DNA of 64,000 nt from Tetrahymena elliotti 4EA (Eukaryota; Ciliophora; Oligohymenophorea; Hymenostomatida; Tetrahymenidae), in assembly GCA_000231825.2 (NCBI GenBank), contig JH720293.1, positions 1,178,001 to 1,242,000 of the forward strand, in the 5' to 3' direction. This document shows positions 1 to 12,209 of this stretch, piece by piece; position 1 is the first letter of the stretch, and the number at the start of each line of letters is the position of its first letter. The position numbers were made by a program, and so were the translations under genes. The notes under the pieces were generated by a model. That model saw only the letters and a program-made list of their open reading frames with translations. It did no database searches and was not told where the DNA came from.

Positions 1-1103
1 ATTTAGAGAGAATAAATCTAGAAAAACTAACAAGTTAAAGATTTGTCAGAGGAACTGTAAAATATTCATTTTTAACAATTCATTTTTCTTAATTTTTTTT
101 GTTTTAAAGTGAGAATGTTAAGCAAGAACTTAAGAGAGTCAGGAACATTCAGAGAGAAAATGCTTAATATTCCTCTAATGACCAATAGGAAGTAATTAAC
201 TTTATTTAACATTCTATTTAAGTTGTTTATTAAAACTTTTTTAGAAAAAAAAAATATTAGATGAGAATGAAAGACTTAACCATCACTTAAGAAAGTAAGA
301 TGCGAGTATTCGTATATTAGAAACTGAGCTAGAAGAAAAAAATATTTATATCGATAACTTGAAGAAAGATTTATTGCAAATTGATAAGTAAAACCATGGC
401 TAAAAGGGATTCATAAGTTAACTAGAAAGATAAAATTAATATCTTTCTGATGTTTAACACAATGTAAAAAAATTAATCAAAATTTAGTTTATCAAATTAT
501 TTTAAAATGCAGTTCATTTAATTTTAAATAATATAAATTTTATTCATAAATAGGATATGGATAGACTAGAAAGTAAAGTTAAGTAATTAAATTAAGAAAT
601 TATTCAGTTAAGAAAAGAGAATCAAGAGCTGAGTTAAAGAGATAATGAGTAATAATTGAGATTGACAGAGTTTAAAATTTTTACTGAAAAACAAAATGAT
701 AAATTAAATAAAAATAAAAATGTCATTAAACACTTGACTACACAATTAGATTAGATGGATGATAAGGTAAAAGAGCTTATTCATGAAAAAAATCTTGAAA
801 TTTCACATGTTCACTAATCCTCAATTTCTCAAAACGCCCACAACCAATCTAGAGTAAATCTTTAATTAGTTTTTGTTATGTATTTAATTATTTTTTAATC
901 TTACAAATTAGAATTAAATTAATGATAGTCTTTTCAAAAGTGCTCAAACATACTAAAGAAATGCACCTACTGCAGTTTAACAATAATAATATAACTAGCA
1001 ATAATAAAACCACTAATAATAGTAATAGAGATCAATTTTAAAGAAACCAAGATTTAATTTGATTGATTCTGATTCAGAAGATTCTGATGAATCTGACAAT
1101 TGA
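1..1103 (+). CDS. Coiled-coil protein, 3' part
   Basis: The 5' end lies outside the window. Read with TAA/TAG as Gln, five exons fit in phase: 1-56, 110-191, 245 to about 463, 554-853 and 912-1103, separated by ~50-90 nt GT...AG introns. The protein is rich in Glu, Lys, Gln, Leu and Asn with long heptad-like stretches (for example LENVKQELKRVRNIQREN), as expected of a coiled coil. It ends in an acidic tail, DSDSEDSDESDN, before TGA at 1101-1103. No catalytic motif is visible, so a structural or scaffolding role is inference only. I do not recognise the family. Confidence 0.75.
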
Positions 1104-1508
1104 TTTATTTGTTCATTTTTAGTCCAATTTTTATTTTGAAATACAGTTTAATTTTTGTTTTATATTTTTTTGTTGAAATAATTTTTTTAAGTAATTTTGA
1201 AATTTATTTTAAACACATTTTTATTCATTACATTTATTGGTTTATTGATAGATTAATTTAATTTTTACATTTATTAAAAGAGCTTGTTAGCATGAAAATA
1301 AAAAAACAGCAATTAAATTTTAGCATAAATAAATATTTGAAGATTGAAGGATATTGCAAAGATGTAATTATATTTCCAAACCTATAACAGAAAAATTAAA
1401 CATTCATTACACGACGTCTAAAAATACTATTCATTATTAATTTACTTTGCAAATTGTATTTATTTAACCTGTATAGCTTTAAAAGGTACAATAAATTCAA
1501 AAAGTAAA

Positions 1509-2988
1509 TCATTAAAGGTTTAAGGGGTTGAGAACGTTAGGAATGCTAACAACAGGTAAGGGCTTGTATTAATAGCTAGGATGAGCATACTTAGTTTTTT
1601 TTTCTTAGTCAGTAGCCTTACTTCTTTCTTCAATAATGGATTCCCAGGCCTTGTGATACTTTTAATAACGAAAATAAATAAATATATATAATTATATTCT
1701 ATAAAAATTACTCTCTTCATCATTTCAGCACCATAAATAGCATTAATTTCAATGTAGTGAGCTGAAGTTCTTTGATTTAAAGAGTTAAGAGGTAAAGCCA
1801 TGTCACCAGCTCTCTTTTTCAAGTAGGGGAATCTATCAGGACTATTTTATAAAATAATTATTTTAGTTCATCTTTTAACAACCATTTAAAATTTTTTTAA
1901 TTTATATTTGAATGTTGCATCTTTCAAATATCTTTCACTTAATCAAGATATCTTTATTTTTTATATAGCTATTTTTTTGCCTATCACTCTATATTAAAGA
2001 GCTTACTTTTTCTATTAAAATGTATCTTGTTTTCATTTCAAAATTTTGTTTTAAAATGCTTAATTCATTGCTTTTAATATACAAGAATTCAATTAGTTTA
2101 ATTTATTACGCATAGCATTTATTGTCATCACCCCAATAGACGAAAATACCTAAACCAGCCAAAACGGTAGCAGGTAAAACAAAAGCAAAATGTCTGAAAA
2201 CTCTGAGCATATGGAAACCATTATGGGTTAAACTCCTGTTATTATAATAAAATGATATGTTAATTACTTAATCAATAAGCTTAATTTTAATCTTAGAAAT
2301 ATCAAGAAGTAACTTTATAATTTTTTTTGTTAGTATATTTCTTTTAATTTTAATGCTATGCTTAATTGGTATACACCAAATAAATTCCTTTCAAAGAAGG
2401 AGGTAATCTATCACTTCAACTTTATCTTCTATAAAATAATTTAAAAAATATTCTTTACTTGACGAAAGAATATCTATGAAGAGCAACAGCTTAGAAAGCC
2501 ATATATTTTCTGTTCATAAAAATGAACATTCTGTTAATAGGATGGACACCATATTCTCTAGGTCCAATAGCAAAGAATCTACCAAGTTTACCAATAATAC
2601 CTATTTTTGAATAAAAGAAAATTAAGTAAAAGTGAAAGTTATCAATGCTTTTGTTAGAATTTTATAGCTTTTTTAAGATTTTTAGCAAATTTTAATTTAA
2701 TTTCTAATATTTTGAGAGTAAAATAATTTATTTTCACTATTGAAGAGGTACAATTTATTTTATTTGCCAAAATAAAATGAAAGCTATTAATTTGATATCT
2801 AAATAGTCTTCTTGCTATTAAGTAAATTAAAGTGTATTCTGCGCTATTCTAAAAATTTTTAACTTTTGCATCACTTTTTTCTATTATAAAATGTTTAATT
2901 TATTACCGTCTCTCTTGGCCATCTTTTCATTGATAACATAAGAGACAGGTTCCAAAACTTTAAGCCAGGCCTTTTGAATAGGATTCAT
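1509..2988 (-). CDS. 209-aa single-TM protein, probably mitochondrial respiratory-chain accessory subunit
   Basis: Five exons (2988-2907, 2600-2459, 2235-2110, 1841-1712, 1658-1509) join with matching phases into about 209 aa, from MNPIQKAWLKVLEP to TGA at 1511-1509. A basic N-terminal half with aromatic residues is followed by one hydrophobic segment (FAFVLPATVLAGLGIFVYWG, about residues 92-111). A soluble C-terminal half rich in Lys, Glu and Pro follows. This layout (basic N-terminus, one membrane span, no catalytic motif) is typical of the lineage-specific accessory subunits known in ciliate respiratory complexes and ATP synthase. That assignment is inference from architecture, not from a recognised family. 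Codon use is strongly biased (GGT, GCT, AAG, CTT), suggesting high expression. Confidence 0.8.
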
Positions 2989-3785
2989 TTTGATTTTATC
3001 TTTTTTGTTTTTCTTTTAGATTCTTTATTAAATTATTTATTTATTTCCTTTTTTCTTTCTTTTTTTTCTTTAATTTCCTTCTTGTCTTTTTTTATTTTTT
3101 GTTATTCACAAGGGATTAATTTATTGAAAAATAGTTAGCAAGATTTCCCTTATTTTCTTCTTTCTTTTTCTTATCTTTTTTCTTCTTTGCTTCTTTAAAA
3201 CATGGTTTCTAATATACTTAATACTTATCAATTAAATTATTCATTTATTATTTATTTATAGTCATATAGTTATTTGCATGCAATCCTAATGAGTATCCGC
3301 ATACATTAACTTCTATTTGCAAGCGAATCTTTTTAGATTAAAATATTTATTATTAAACCATCCTTTTATTAATTTATTTTTTTATTTAAACTTAATATTT
3401 TTTTGATATTAAAATTAAAGAAAATGATGTTGTACATAATTAAAATCTTTACAATTAAATTATTGCAAAAATTTTTAATATTTAATGAAAATTTATCATT
3501 TTTAATTAAGAAATTATTTTAATAAATTAGCTGGTTTTTTTACCTTAAACCAATTTCAAATATTATTATTGGGATAAAAAAATTGTAATATTCATATCAA
3601 ATATTCTTTTAGGTAAATTATTAATTAAATCTGCTTTTTTTGATGGGATAGCATTCAGAAATTTAAAATATAGATCAATAAATCATTAATTATAATTTGA
3701 TTTTTAAAAATAAATTTCAAAAAATAATAATTACCAATAAAAAGTAAACTAAAGAATATAAAAAAAGTTAGCAAATATAATTAGG
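2989..3785. promoter_or_regulatory. Divergent intergenic region
   Basis: This separates the minus gene starting at 2988 from the FOR20 gene starting at 3786. It must hold both promoters. Just upstream of the minus start is a strongly pyrimidine-rich tract on the plus strand (about 2990-3190, runs of TTTCTTTTT). The remainder is A/T homopolymer. No conserved box can be defined by eye. Confidence 0.4.
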
Positions 3786-4365
3786 ATGGCTTCAGTTAAT
3801 GAATTAAAAGATGTTCTTAAAGAAACCCTTGAAGAGAAAGGTGTCCTTACCAAGATTAGAGCTAAAATTAGAGCAGAAATATTTAATACATTGAATGATT
3901 AAGGAACTGAAAAGTCTCCAGTTTCTTCAGAAAATATGATTATAAATGAATTAATTAGAGAATATTTAGAATTTAACAATTATAATCATGCTCTTTCTGT
4001 ATTCATTCCTGAAACTGGTTAACCTCAATAACCACCTTTCGATCGTAATTTTATTGCTAAAAAACTTAAAATCATTGAAGATAAAAACACCAGAGATCTA
4101 CCTCTTTTATATGTAAAAATAATTCTTACTTAAACTAAATTTGTTAATATTCATAAAACATTTTAAAATTAAGGGTGTAGTATTTGGAGTAAAAAAAATG
4201 GTAACAAAGGACTTAGTAGCAGAATCTAACAATAATACAGTTTCATAAAAGTTAGGAAAAACATAATTTGCAGATGATTTAAATGATAATGATACATCTA
4301 ATTTCTAAGGATAATAATCTAAAGGAGGAGATAATAAACCAATGTATGCAAATATATTTAATTGA
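3786..4365 (+). CDS. FOR20: FOR20/FOPNL (CEP20) centriole and basal-body protein
   Basis: Two exons, 3786-4112 and 4174-4365, joined in phase 0, give 172 aa; the human protein is about 174 aa. The N-terminus (MASVNELKDVLKETLEEKG, then KIRAKIRAEIFNTLND) is the FOP-type dimerisation helix pair. It is followed by a LisH motif (INELIREYLEFNNYNHALSV) and then the short conserved segment ending PPFDRNFIAKKL. The family localises to centrioles, pericentriolar satellites and ciliary transition zones. In Paramecium it is needed for basal-body docking at the cell surface. The C-terminal ~60 residues are polar and low-complexity. The start is the first ATG after a long AT-rich leader, and the stop is TGA at 4363-4365. 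Confidence 0.88.
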
Positions 4366-5421
4366 AAGTATTTTATATTGTGTGTAAATTATTTTAAATA
4401 AGAGTTTTCAAAGGTTAGCTATTCAATTATTTTATTTCGAAATAATAAAAATATTCTATTGTAAATTTACTATAAAAATGTTCAAAAAGTCCATCTTTTT
4501 TAGCAATTAATTTTTAAAAATTATGAATAATTTAAGTTATTTTTAACGCGAATAATAAATAATTTATCAATTTGAAAAAGATTCTTTCAATAGCATATAT
4601 TTCAAATTTGTTTATTAAAAATCATTAAATAATTAGTTGGAATCGTTTATTTCTAAAAAACTAAAATAAACTAAAAATTTAAAACAATTTTCAACATAGT
4701 TATTGTAAAAATAAATTACTTTGAATATAAAACAAATATAATCGTTTTTGATTTCTCAAATATTAAAAATTGAAGGTGTACAAATCTTAAATAATAGATT
4801 TTTCTCCATATTTTATCTTTTGATTTAATAATTAACTAAATAATCCTCACAATAATTTACTTTCTACTTGACAGATAAATTATTTACCTAAAAAATAAAA
4901 AAATAGATAATAAATTAAAAGAAAAAGTTAAAATATTTACATAAAATATATTGTTAAATTGCAAGTTTATTCACATATTAATACAAAAAATAATTTAATA
5001 TGAAAGCAAATTAAACTTCAAATAATAATGAGAATTTAATTATTTAGAAAGAAACTAAATCTGACACAAAATTGTAAATAAAATTTAATTATTGAGAATA
5101 TAAATGTTGAAATATTTTAATGAGAAAACAATCTATTTATTTAGTAATATGTAAAGTTGGTTGGCTATAGAGACTTTTTGCATAGGATGAATAGAAAGTA
5201 TTAGATATAAATATATATAAACATACTTGGATTGTTAAATTATTAATAATTAATAAATAATAAAATAATCTAATTTTCATATTATTTAAATTTTTGAATA
5301 AATAATATTATTAGTACTTTTTTTATAGGAAAACCTATTTCATTTTTTTAGACATATTTAGTTAATAGTTATTTAATTCTTTTGATTGTTTATTCTTGGT
5401 TTCTTATTTTTAAAATTTTTA
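4366..5421. other. Convergent intergenic spacer
   Basis: About 1 kb between the 3' ends of FOR20 and the NEK gene. It is almost pure A/T with dispersed TGA codons in all frames and no stretch with Tetrahymena-like codon bias. I see no RNA gene or repeat in it. Confidence 0.5.
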
Positions 5422-8400
5422 TCAATTATTTTCTATTTAAATTATATCAATTAATTAATTTATTTTCAAATCTACTTTATCATATTTTATTGTAGGAACA
5501 TAATTTTTTAAAATCTTTTTTTTCTCATTTGGACTTAATTATACAAATTTCTTATTTTTCTTGATCTGTTTTAATAATAAATTTAGTTTAAAACCATAAA
5601 ATTAAATAAAGAATTTTAAATTACTTCGTTTTGGATAGCCTAAACTAGTTTTAAAAAGTCATCTTTACCAATTAATTTTATATAACCTTCTTTTATTAAC
5701 TATTTAAAAATATTCTTTATTAATCAATTTTTATATTTTAAAATAATTACATTTAGTGATTATTTGCTATTAGGTAGTGTATAAATATACTCATCTTCTG
5801 ACTATTGTTATTATTAACTATTATTACTTTTTAATTTTTAGTTATTATTTTATTAGCTTTCATCAAATTAGTCATCATCGTCATCTCTATCAGGATCTTC
5901 ATAATTGAAATTTTAATTAATATTCTAATTGTCGTAAATTTCATTTGGAGTGTTGTCTTCAGTGCAAGGTGGTTCTTCAATCTATGATTTAAAATAATAA
6001 AACTATTTTAAATAAAAATAAAAGTAAATAGAATACCAAAGATTTCATTTCTTCTAACATTTATGTATATTCTAACTCTTGTCTATTTTAAGCTTAAATA
6101 TTACCCTTTACAAATCCTTTTTAAGGGTAGTTTTGAGGATTTGAATTTTCTTGCATATCCATTAAAAACAGCTCTCTTTGCTTTCTTTCTTTTTCTCTTT
6201 TATTTTCTTCATACATTTATTCTTAAAGCTGTCTTTGTTTTTCGATTTCCTCTTGCTATCTCTTAATTGCCATTTCTTTGTTGTATTTTTCTGCTGCTAT
6301 TTTTTATTCTTCTAATTTTTAATCAATATATTTAGGTCTTTCAGGAGGTTAATCAGGTTTAAGTGTTCCCATCCATTCTATTTGAATATCTTCTTTTACT
6401 ACTTTTTACTGTTTTTGTTACTGAGGTTATTATTAAACATTTAATGAGGGTTTAGAGAACTGTCTCTGTTAATTATAAAATAAAAATTATTTTTAAAAAT
6501 AAAATTATAATAGTTGTTATAAAATAATACCTTTTATTAAATATCTTTAAGCATTTATTAACGAATTTATTCTCTTTCTTCTTTTGATTTTAGACTTTAT
6601 TCCATTTTAGCTTTTTTTTACTCTTCTAATTTTTTCTTCTTAAGCTCTTACTGTTCTTTTACTTTATTTACTATATCTTATCTTTTTTGGAGTATTTCCT
6701 ATCTAACATTTCTTTATGGTTATCCTGGTGAAGGATTAGATACTTTTTAAGGAGTTGAGTTCCTATTATAGGCAGTGATTGGTCTGTTAACTGGAGGTTT
6801 ATTAACTTAATCACTTTTAGCCTAATTAGATACTAAAATTTATCCAGCACTTTGTTTGCGATCAATAGGTTTTGGAGGATAAAAAGGCTTGCTTCCAGGC
6901 TATGATTTTGGGGTCATTAATTATTTTTAAGGATTTTAAACAGCTGCAGTGGAAGGTCTTTACATTTTTGATACTGGTTTTTAAGGTACTTTAGATATCA
7001 ACTTCTATTGAGAAGGGTTTTGCTTTAATTAAGGTTAAGAAGGAAGAGGAGGTGTTTACTTTGAAGGTATAGGATTATTTACTTTTTCTTCTTATTCTGT
7101 AGGTACAGAGTTAGATTTTACATTTATAATATCATTTCTTGAAGGCTGTCTAACAATTTTTTTGTTATCTGAACTATTTTCTTTTCCTATAGGAGTCTGC
7201 TATTAACTATTTGGTATTCTTCCATTTTGATAATTTTATGGACCAACTTCAATATTTGAAGGCCTTTAATTTTATGCTGAGTATTAATTATTTGAAATTG
7301 GTATCTTTCCATTTGCTGGGTTTTATCTCACTTAGTTGCTTGCAGGAGTTTAAGGTCTAAATTATTAATTTTATGAAGGTATTGGTTACTTTAAATTTTA
7401 AGGAGCCTTTTAAGCTTATTATTTTGAATCTATATTTGGCAATACTTTTTATTATTATTATTGCTAATCATTTTTTTCTTAGGCAGCTTTCATTTGGTAT
7501 GCAACTGAAGGTGGTGGAGGTCCTTGAACATTTTTAATATTTTTGAAGTCATCATCAATAACAATTTTCTAATGATATTATAAATAGAATTTTATAAATA
7601 TAATAAATAATATGAGTAAAGTAAGCAAATTATTACTTAATTGTGTAAAATAGTATGAGAGAATTCATTAGCTTTTATTGTTTCACTCAAAAAATTTTTG
7701 ATACGGTTTCTGATGAATGGCAATCCAAGAATTTGTTAAATAGAATAACGACTTTCTGGTTTAGTTTATAGTAAATTATTGACTAATTTTTTTAGATCGG
7801 ATGAATATTAATTAGGAATTGGTTGATATTATCCTCTCACAATATTTAAGGCAAGACCTTGTAAATTTTAACCTTAGAATGGCGGAGTAAGACAACACAT
7901 CTCATAAAGGACAACTCCAATAGACCAAACATCACTTTTATATGAGTAAGGAACACTATTAATAATTTCAGGAGATAAATAATAAGGAGTTCCAACCATA
8001 GTTTTAGCTTTTTCAAATGTTCTGCTTAAGACTCTTGCTATACCAAAGTCTCCAAGTTTACAAACATTTTACGCCGTTAAAAAAATATTCTATCCCTTCA
8101 AATCTCTATGAAGAATTTTTCTATATTAAGGTATAAAATTTTTAAATAAATCATTTTACCTGAAAATATATTTCAAATCAAGAATATAAAACCATTTAAT
8201 AAAATTAAAACACTTTATATATTCCATTCTTTATGTTAAAATCAATAAAATACCTATCATGAACGTGCTTCATCGCTAAACAAATCTATGTGAACCAATC
8301 AAGAATTTATTCTTCTTTGAAGTATTTACCTCTTTACTTCTAAATTTTTTCAGATAGATCACCACCTATTTATATTAAAAAATTATTTTTAATTAAAAAA

Positions 8401-8813
8401 AATCTAAGTCTATTTAAAAGAAATGTTAGAAGCCATCTTTAAATTTTTAGATTTTAATTTAAAAAAAGAAGTAGAAAAATACCATCAGCATATTCCATTA
8501 CAATGCAAAGTTTTCCACTTTTAGTTTTATAAATTTCTTTGAATTTAACTATATTTGGATGATTAAGTTATTCTAAAATTTTAGCTTCTTTATAACTCTC
8601 TTTTTTCTCTTCTGGGCTCATAGCATCAAGTGAAATTTACTTTATGACCCATTTGCTTCTGTCGCTTTAACTTTCAACTAAGTATGCTTTACCAAATGAA
8701 CCTTCACCTAACAATTTGATACGTTTATAAATTTCATACTCTTAGGTAGGTTTAGGCTTTTAAATCTAATTAAAAGCATCTCCATTTTATTGATAATTAT
8801 TATTCAACTACAT
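5422..8813 (-). CDS. NEK-family (NIMA-related) serine/threonine kinase, 957 aa
   Basis: Eight exons (8813-8483, 8365-8254, 8120-7637, 7568-6531, 6465-6037, 5981-5751, 5699-5595, 5565-5422) agree in phase. The kinase domain starts about residue 30: glycine loop [13 protein letters not shown], Lys in WVIKQI, hinge [14 protein letters not shown], catalytic loop [18 protein letters not shown], activation segment [11 protein letters not shown], then [16 protein letters not shown]. All catalytic residues are present. This order and the GDL hinge are typical of NEK kinases. A long Gln/Pro/Ser-rich linker follows, then a charged coiled coil and an acidic stretch. The C-terminal helical segment ([15 protein letters not shown]) resembles the tail of NEK1-like proteins. 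NEKs act on cilia length, basal bodies and mitosis, and ciliates have expanded the family. The last intron (29 nt, GTTTTA donor) is short and atypical. Confidence 0.9.
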
Positions 8814-10093
8814 TTGCTACTAGTTCACGTTTGGTTGGCTAGTTTAGAAGCTATATTTATTATTATTCTCTTTATTTTATGTATAGTTTTTGAAAGAATA
8901 ATTTGTGAAGAAAAATATCGTTTGATCTTTTTAATTATTAAAAAGCAATCTTTTTTAATTGTTAATTTAATTAGAAATTTAAATGATTTTTTAATTAATT
9001 TAAAAAGGCCTTTTATTTAGTATTGATTAATTGAATGATGGAACAAATTTTGCTATTGATAATTTTCAAATTAAGGACAAGCAAACAAACATCTCTATTT
9101 AAGACTTTTGATTCTTCATTCTAACTAATCTTATTTAAATGATAAGGCGAATCATTAATTAATTCTAAATTTTACTAAAAATTTAAATTTTTACAACACC
9201 AAGAAATAACTGTGAATGCTTCTGAATTCAGATTAACATTTTGATGAATTATGATTCTTTTTTCTATTATTTCACGAAAAAATTACATTATTCAAAAATT
9301 ATTTTAAATTAACTTGTAGACATATCTAATGTCTATTTTAATATATCAAAAATCACTCCAAACATAAAAATCTAAGAGTTTTAAAATTCATTAGTTCTAC
9401 ATGATTAATTTATTAGAAATTTTAAAAAATTAATGTAGCTGTTTTAATCCATATAAACTATTATTTTTAGATAATCATTCATATTTCCAATTTCATAATT
9501 TATCATTAAAAACGATATTAATCAATAAATTTTTTACTTTAATAAAATATACAAAAATAAGAATATTGTTTTAAATAAATTGAATGAATACTTAAGAAAT
9601 AAATAATTAAATTTATCACATTGATTTAAAAAATATATTTTAGCAAAATATTCTTAAAATTAACTTAAAAGATGAATTCAGATAGAAATCTACTAAAATC
9701 TTTAATAATTAGCTTAAATAATAGAAAATTTCATCTTTCTAATTCTAATGATGATTAAATTTTTTTTTTTTGAATTAATTTAAAATAAATTTAGAATGCT
9801 TTTTTTATGCTTATTTGCTTTTTGAGTAAATTTTTTTAGGATAATTATTTTTTAAGCTTGATTTAGATTTAGATTTTATTTCAGTAAGTATAAAAAATAC
9901 TTTGAAGAAGCTAAATTAGAAAATTAATTGAGAAATTATTGCCAAAACTTTTAATATTTCAATTTGATACTGACACAAAATATTATAAAGCTTTGATATT
10001 AGTTGAATTGATACAATTTTTGTTAAAGGCTTATTGGAAATTTATATCGACGAAAATAATATTAAAGTAGTAATAATTTATAATTCAGTTAGC
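8814..10093. other. Intergenic region upstream of NEK and downstream of citrate synthase
   Basis: Very AT-rich. The frame upstream of the chosen NEK ATG (8813) stays open for some distance because only TGA stops translation, but codon quality drops there, so the ATG at 8813 is preferred. Nothing else coding is supported. Confidence 0.45.
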
Positions 10094-12209
10094 TCATTCT
10101 CTGTACTTGTCATGGAACCACTTAAGATCAGCAGAGCCAGGTCTTTCAATAGGTAAACCGAAAGCTCTGGACCAGATGAGGTTAGCCATGCAACCAAGAG
10201 CTCTAGAGACGGCGAAGACAACAGTGTAGTATTGATATTCAGTTAAGCCTAAAGAGTATAATAAGACACCAGAGTGACAATCAACATTGGGATAAGGATT
10301 AGCAATCTTCTTGTAAGTCAATAATTTCTTGGGGATAACATCAGCACATTAATGTAATAACTTGATCATTTAGTCATCCTTTAAGTGGAACTTGGAGAAA
10401 TCGACTTAGTGGTGGAATCTGGGATCGGTATCTCTCAAGACAGCGTGACCGTAACCTTTTTAATAGAAATAATAAATTAGAATTCAAGTTATAATATTAT
10501 TTTGCTTGTTTAAATTAAATAGCAATCAACCATCAAGGTTAAAGTAATGAAGCATTTAGTTAGCTTTCTTTCATATTTTTCTTTTATCTTTAATAACAAT
10601 TCTTGGTTTTAATTTATTTTATTCACAACTATTTTTAATTATAATCTTTTTTTATTAGAAAATTCTGCCAAGTGATTGAGTGGGTCAGCGCTTGCTTGCT
10701 GATATATTTAAAAGATTCTCAATTATTTTTGAAATGATTCTTTTTTTATTCTAAAGTTTTTTCAGTATACTTCTTTGATCATCTTATCTTTTTATTTTAA
10801 TAGTTGTTGTACTTTGATAGTTTTATTGTAGGCTAATGCTATTGTAGTGCTTTATATTTTAATCTTATTTTGCTAACTCTTAATTATATTCATGTTTCAC
10901 TTTTATTTTTAACTTAACTTTTATGATGTATGATGCTATTTTGAATTTAAGTAGAATTAAAAATATATTTATTTATATCTACCAGGAACGACTCTTCCGG
11001 AGGAAATAACGTGATCAACGTAGTCTTCAATATCCTTGTCAGAGACCTTGGTACCCTTTTCTTCAATGAATTAGAGTAACCACTTAAGGACTTCTTGGTT
11101 AGCAAGACCGTGGAGGGGACCAGCAAGACCGTTAACACCAGCAGAGTAAGAAAGATAAGGATCAGAAAGGGCAGAACCGACCAAGTGAGTAGTATGGGCA
11201 GAAACGTTACCACCTTCGTGATCGCAATGGATACTCAAGTAACCTCTAATGCACTCCTTAACGACGTGTTATTCGAAACCCATCATGTGAGCATAGTTAC
11301 CAGCCCAATCTAACTTGGTATCAGAGTCGATCAACTTGGAGTCCTATATATTAATGAAATTTAATGAATAATTTTTTAAGTGAGATGCTCATTATAAAAG
11401 CTTCTATCCAATTACAGTGAAACCTTCAAAAAATTGAAATATTCTCACATTTTTGAAAACTTGTTTTAAACATGTGCTGAACATTTTTTAAAGTTTTGAT
11501 TTTATTTGAAGCATATGTGTCTAAAAAAAGTAGTTTATTTTACTCTGTATTTGTGTCTGTAGATAATGGCAGCAACTCTGGGGATCTTAGCAATAAGGTC
11601 CATGGCATCTTCGTAGAAGGGCTCCCAGTAATCTTTCTTGGAGATCTTACCTTCATCGTAGAGCTTAGCAAACTTAGAGTCCTTTTGGAGGTAAAGGAGA
11701 GCCATAGAGAGCATGGTCATAGAGTGGAGATCTCTGGGCAAGTTCAAGATGTAGTTAACACAGTCTTGGTTGACAACACCTCTGTGTTACCATTCGTGCT
11801 TAAGGGCATCAACTTAAGCGTGAGTGGGTAATTAACCGGTCATTAATAACCAGAAAATACCTTCGGGTAAGGGTTCTTGGTTGGCTTGATCAGCAGCCTT
11901 GGGGTCAGCCTTGGGCAAGAAATCCTTAAGTTGAGGAATGGTGTAGCCTCTGAAAATAATACCTTAATAGGGATCACAACGAGAGAGATCGCTCATAAGA
12001 CCCTTCATACCTCTCATACCACCAATAACTTGCTTGACAGTGTATTGACCAACAACCTTGTCACCATACTTTTCCTTGACTTCCTTTAATTCAGCTTGCT
12101 TTTGAGGAATAATTTCAGCAATAACCTTCTTTAAGTTAGTTTGACTGAAGTTGTATTGGGACTTTTGGTTTAAGGTAGCTTGCTTAAGAAGTTAGTTGAT
12201 AGATCTCAT
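10094..12209 (-). CDS. CIT1: Mitochondrial citrate synthase (14-nm filament protein)
   Basis: Three exons (12209-11544, 11343-10983, 10455-10094) give 462 aa. It condenses acetyl-CoA with oxaloacetate to citrate, the first step of the TCA cycle. The active-site His lies in [12 protein letters not shown], the second His in [12 protein letters not shown], and the catalytic Asp in [13 protein letters not shown], followed by substrate-binding arginines. The N-terminus ([20 protein letters not shown]) lacks acidic residues and is rich in basic and hydroxylated residues, fitting a mitochondrial presequence. In Tetrahymena the same protein also assembles 14-nm filaments linked to pronuclear behaviour in conjugation. 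That is established for Tetrahymena citrate synthase and transferred here by similarity. Codon bias is the strongest in the window, typical of a highly expressed gene. Intron 2 is unusually long (526 nt). Confidence 0.97.
10661..10705. other. GC-rich hairpin inside citrate synthase intron 2
   Basis: A short island, much less AT-rich than the surrounding intron, contains the complementary pair TCAGC (10685-10689) and GCTGA (10698-10702). A larger unpaired flank CCAAGTGATTGAG lies before it. It could be a structured intronic RNA or a chance remnant. I cannot assign C/D or H/ACA boxes with confidence. Confidence 0.25.

Noticed and set aside
1935..2110. Read-through C-terminal tail of the 209-aa gene in frame with TAA codons
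   Set aside because: A GTAATAAAT donor at 2109 and the in-phase exon at 1841 give a far better protein.
6063..6266. Plus-strand ORF inside the NEK gene
   Set aside because: It is the reverse complement of the charged coiled-coil exon of the kinase.
8790..9020. Hydrophobic plus-strand ORF at the 5' end of NEK
   Set aside because: AT-rich antisense of the leader and start region, with no coding character.
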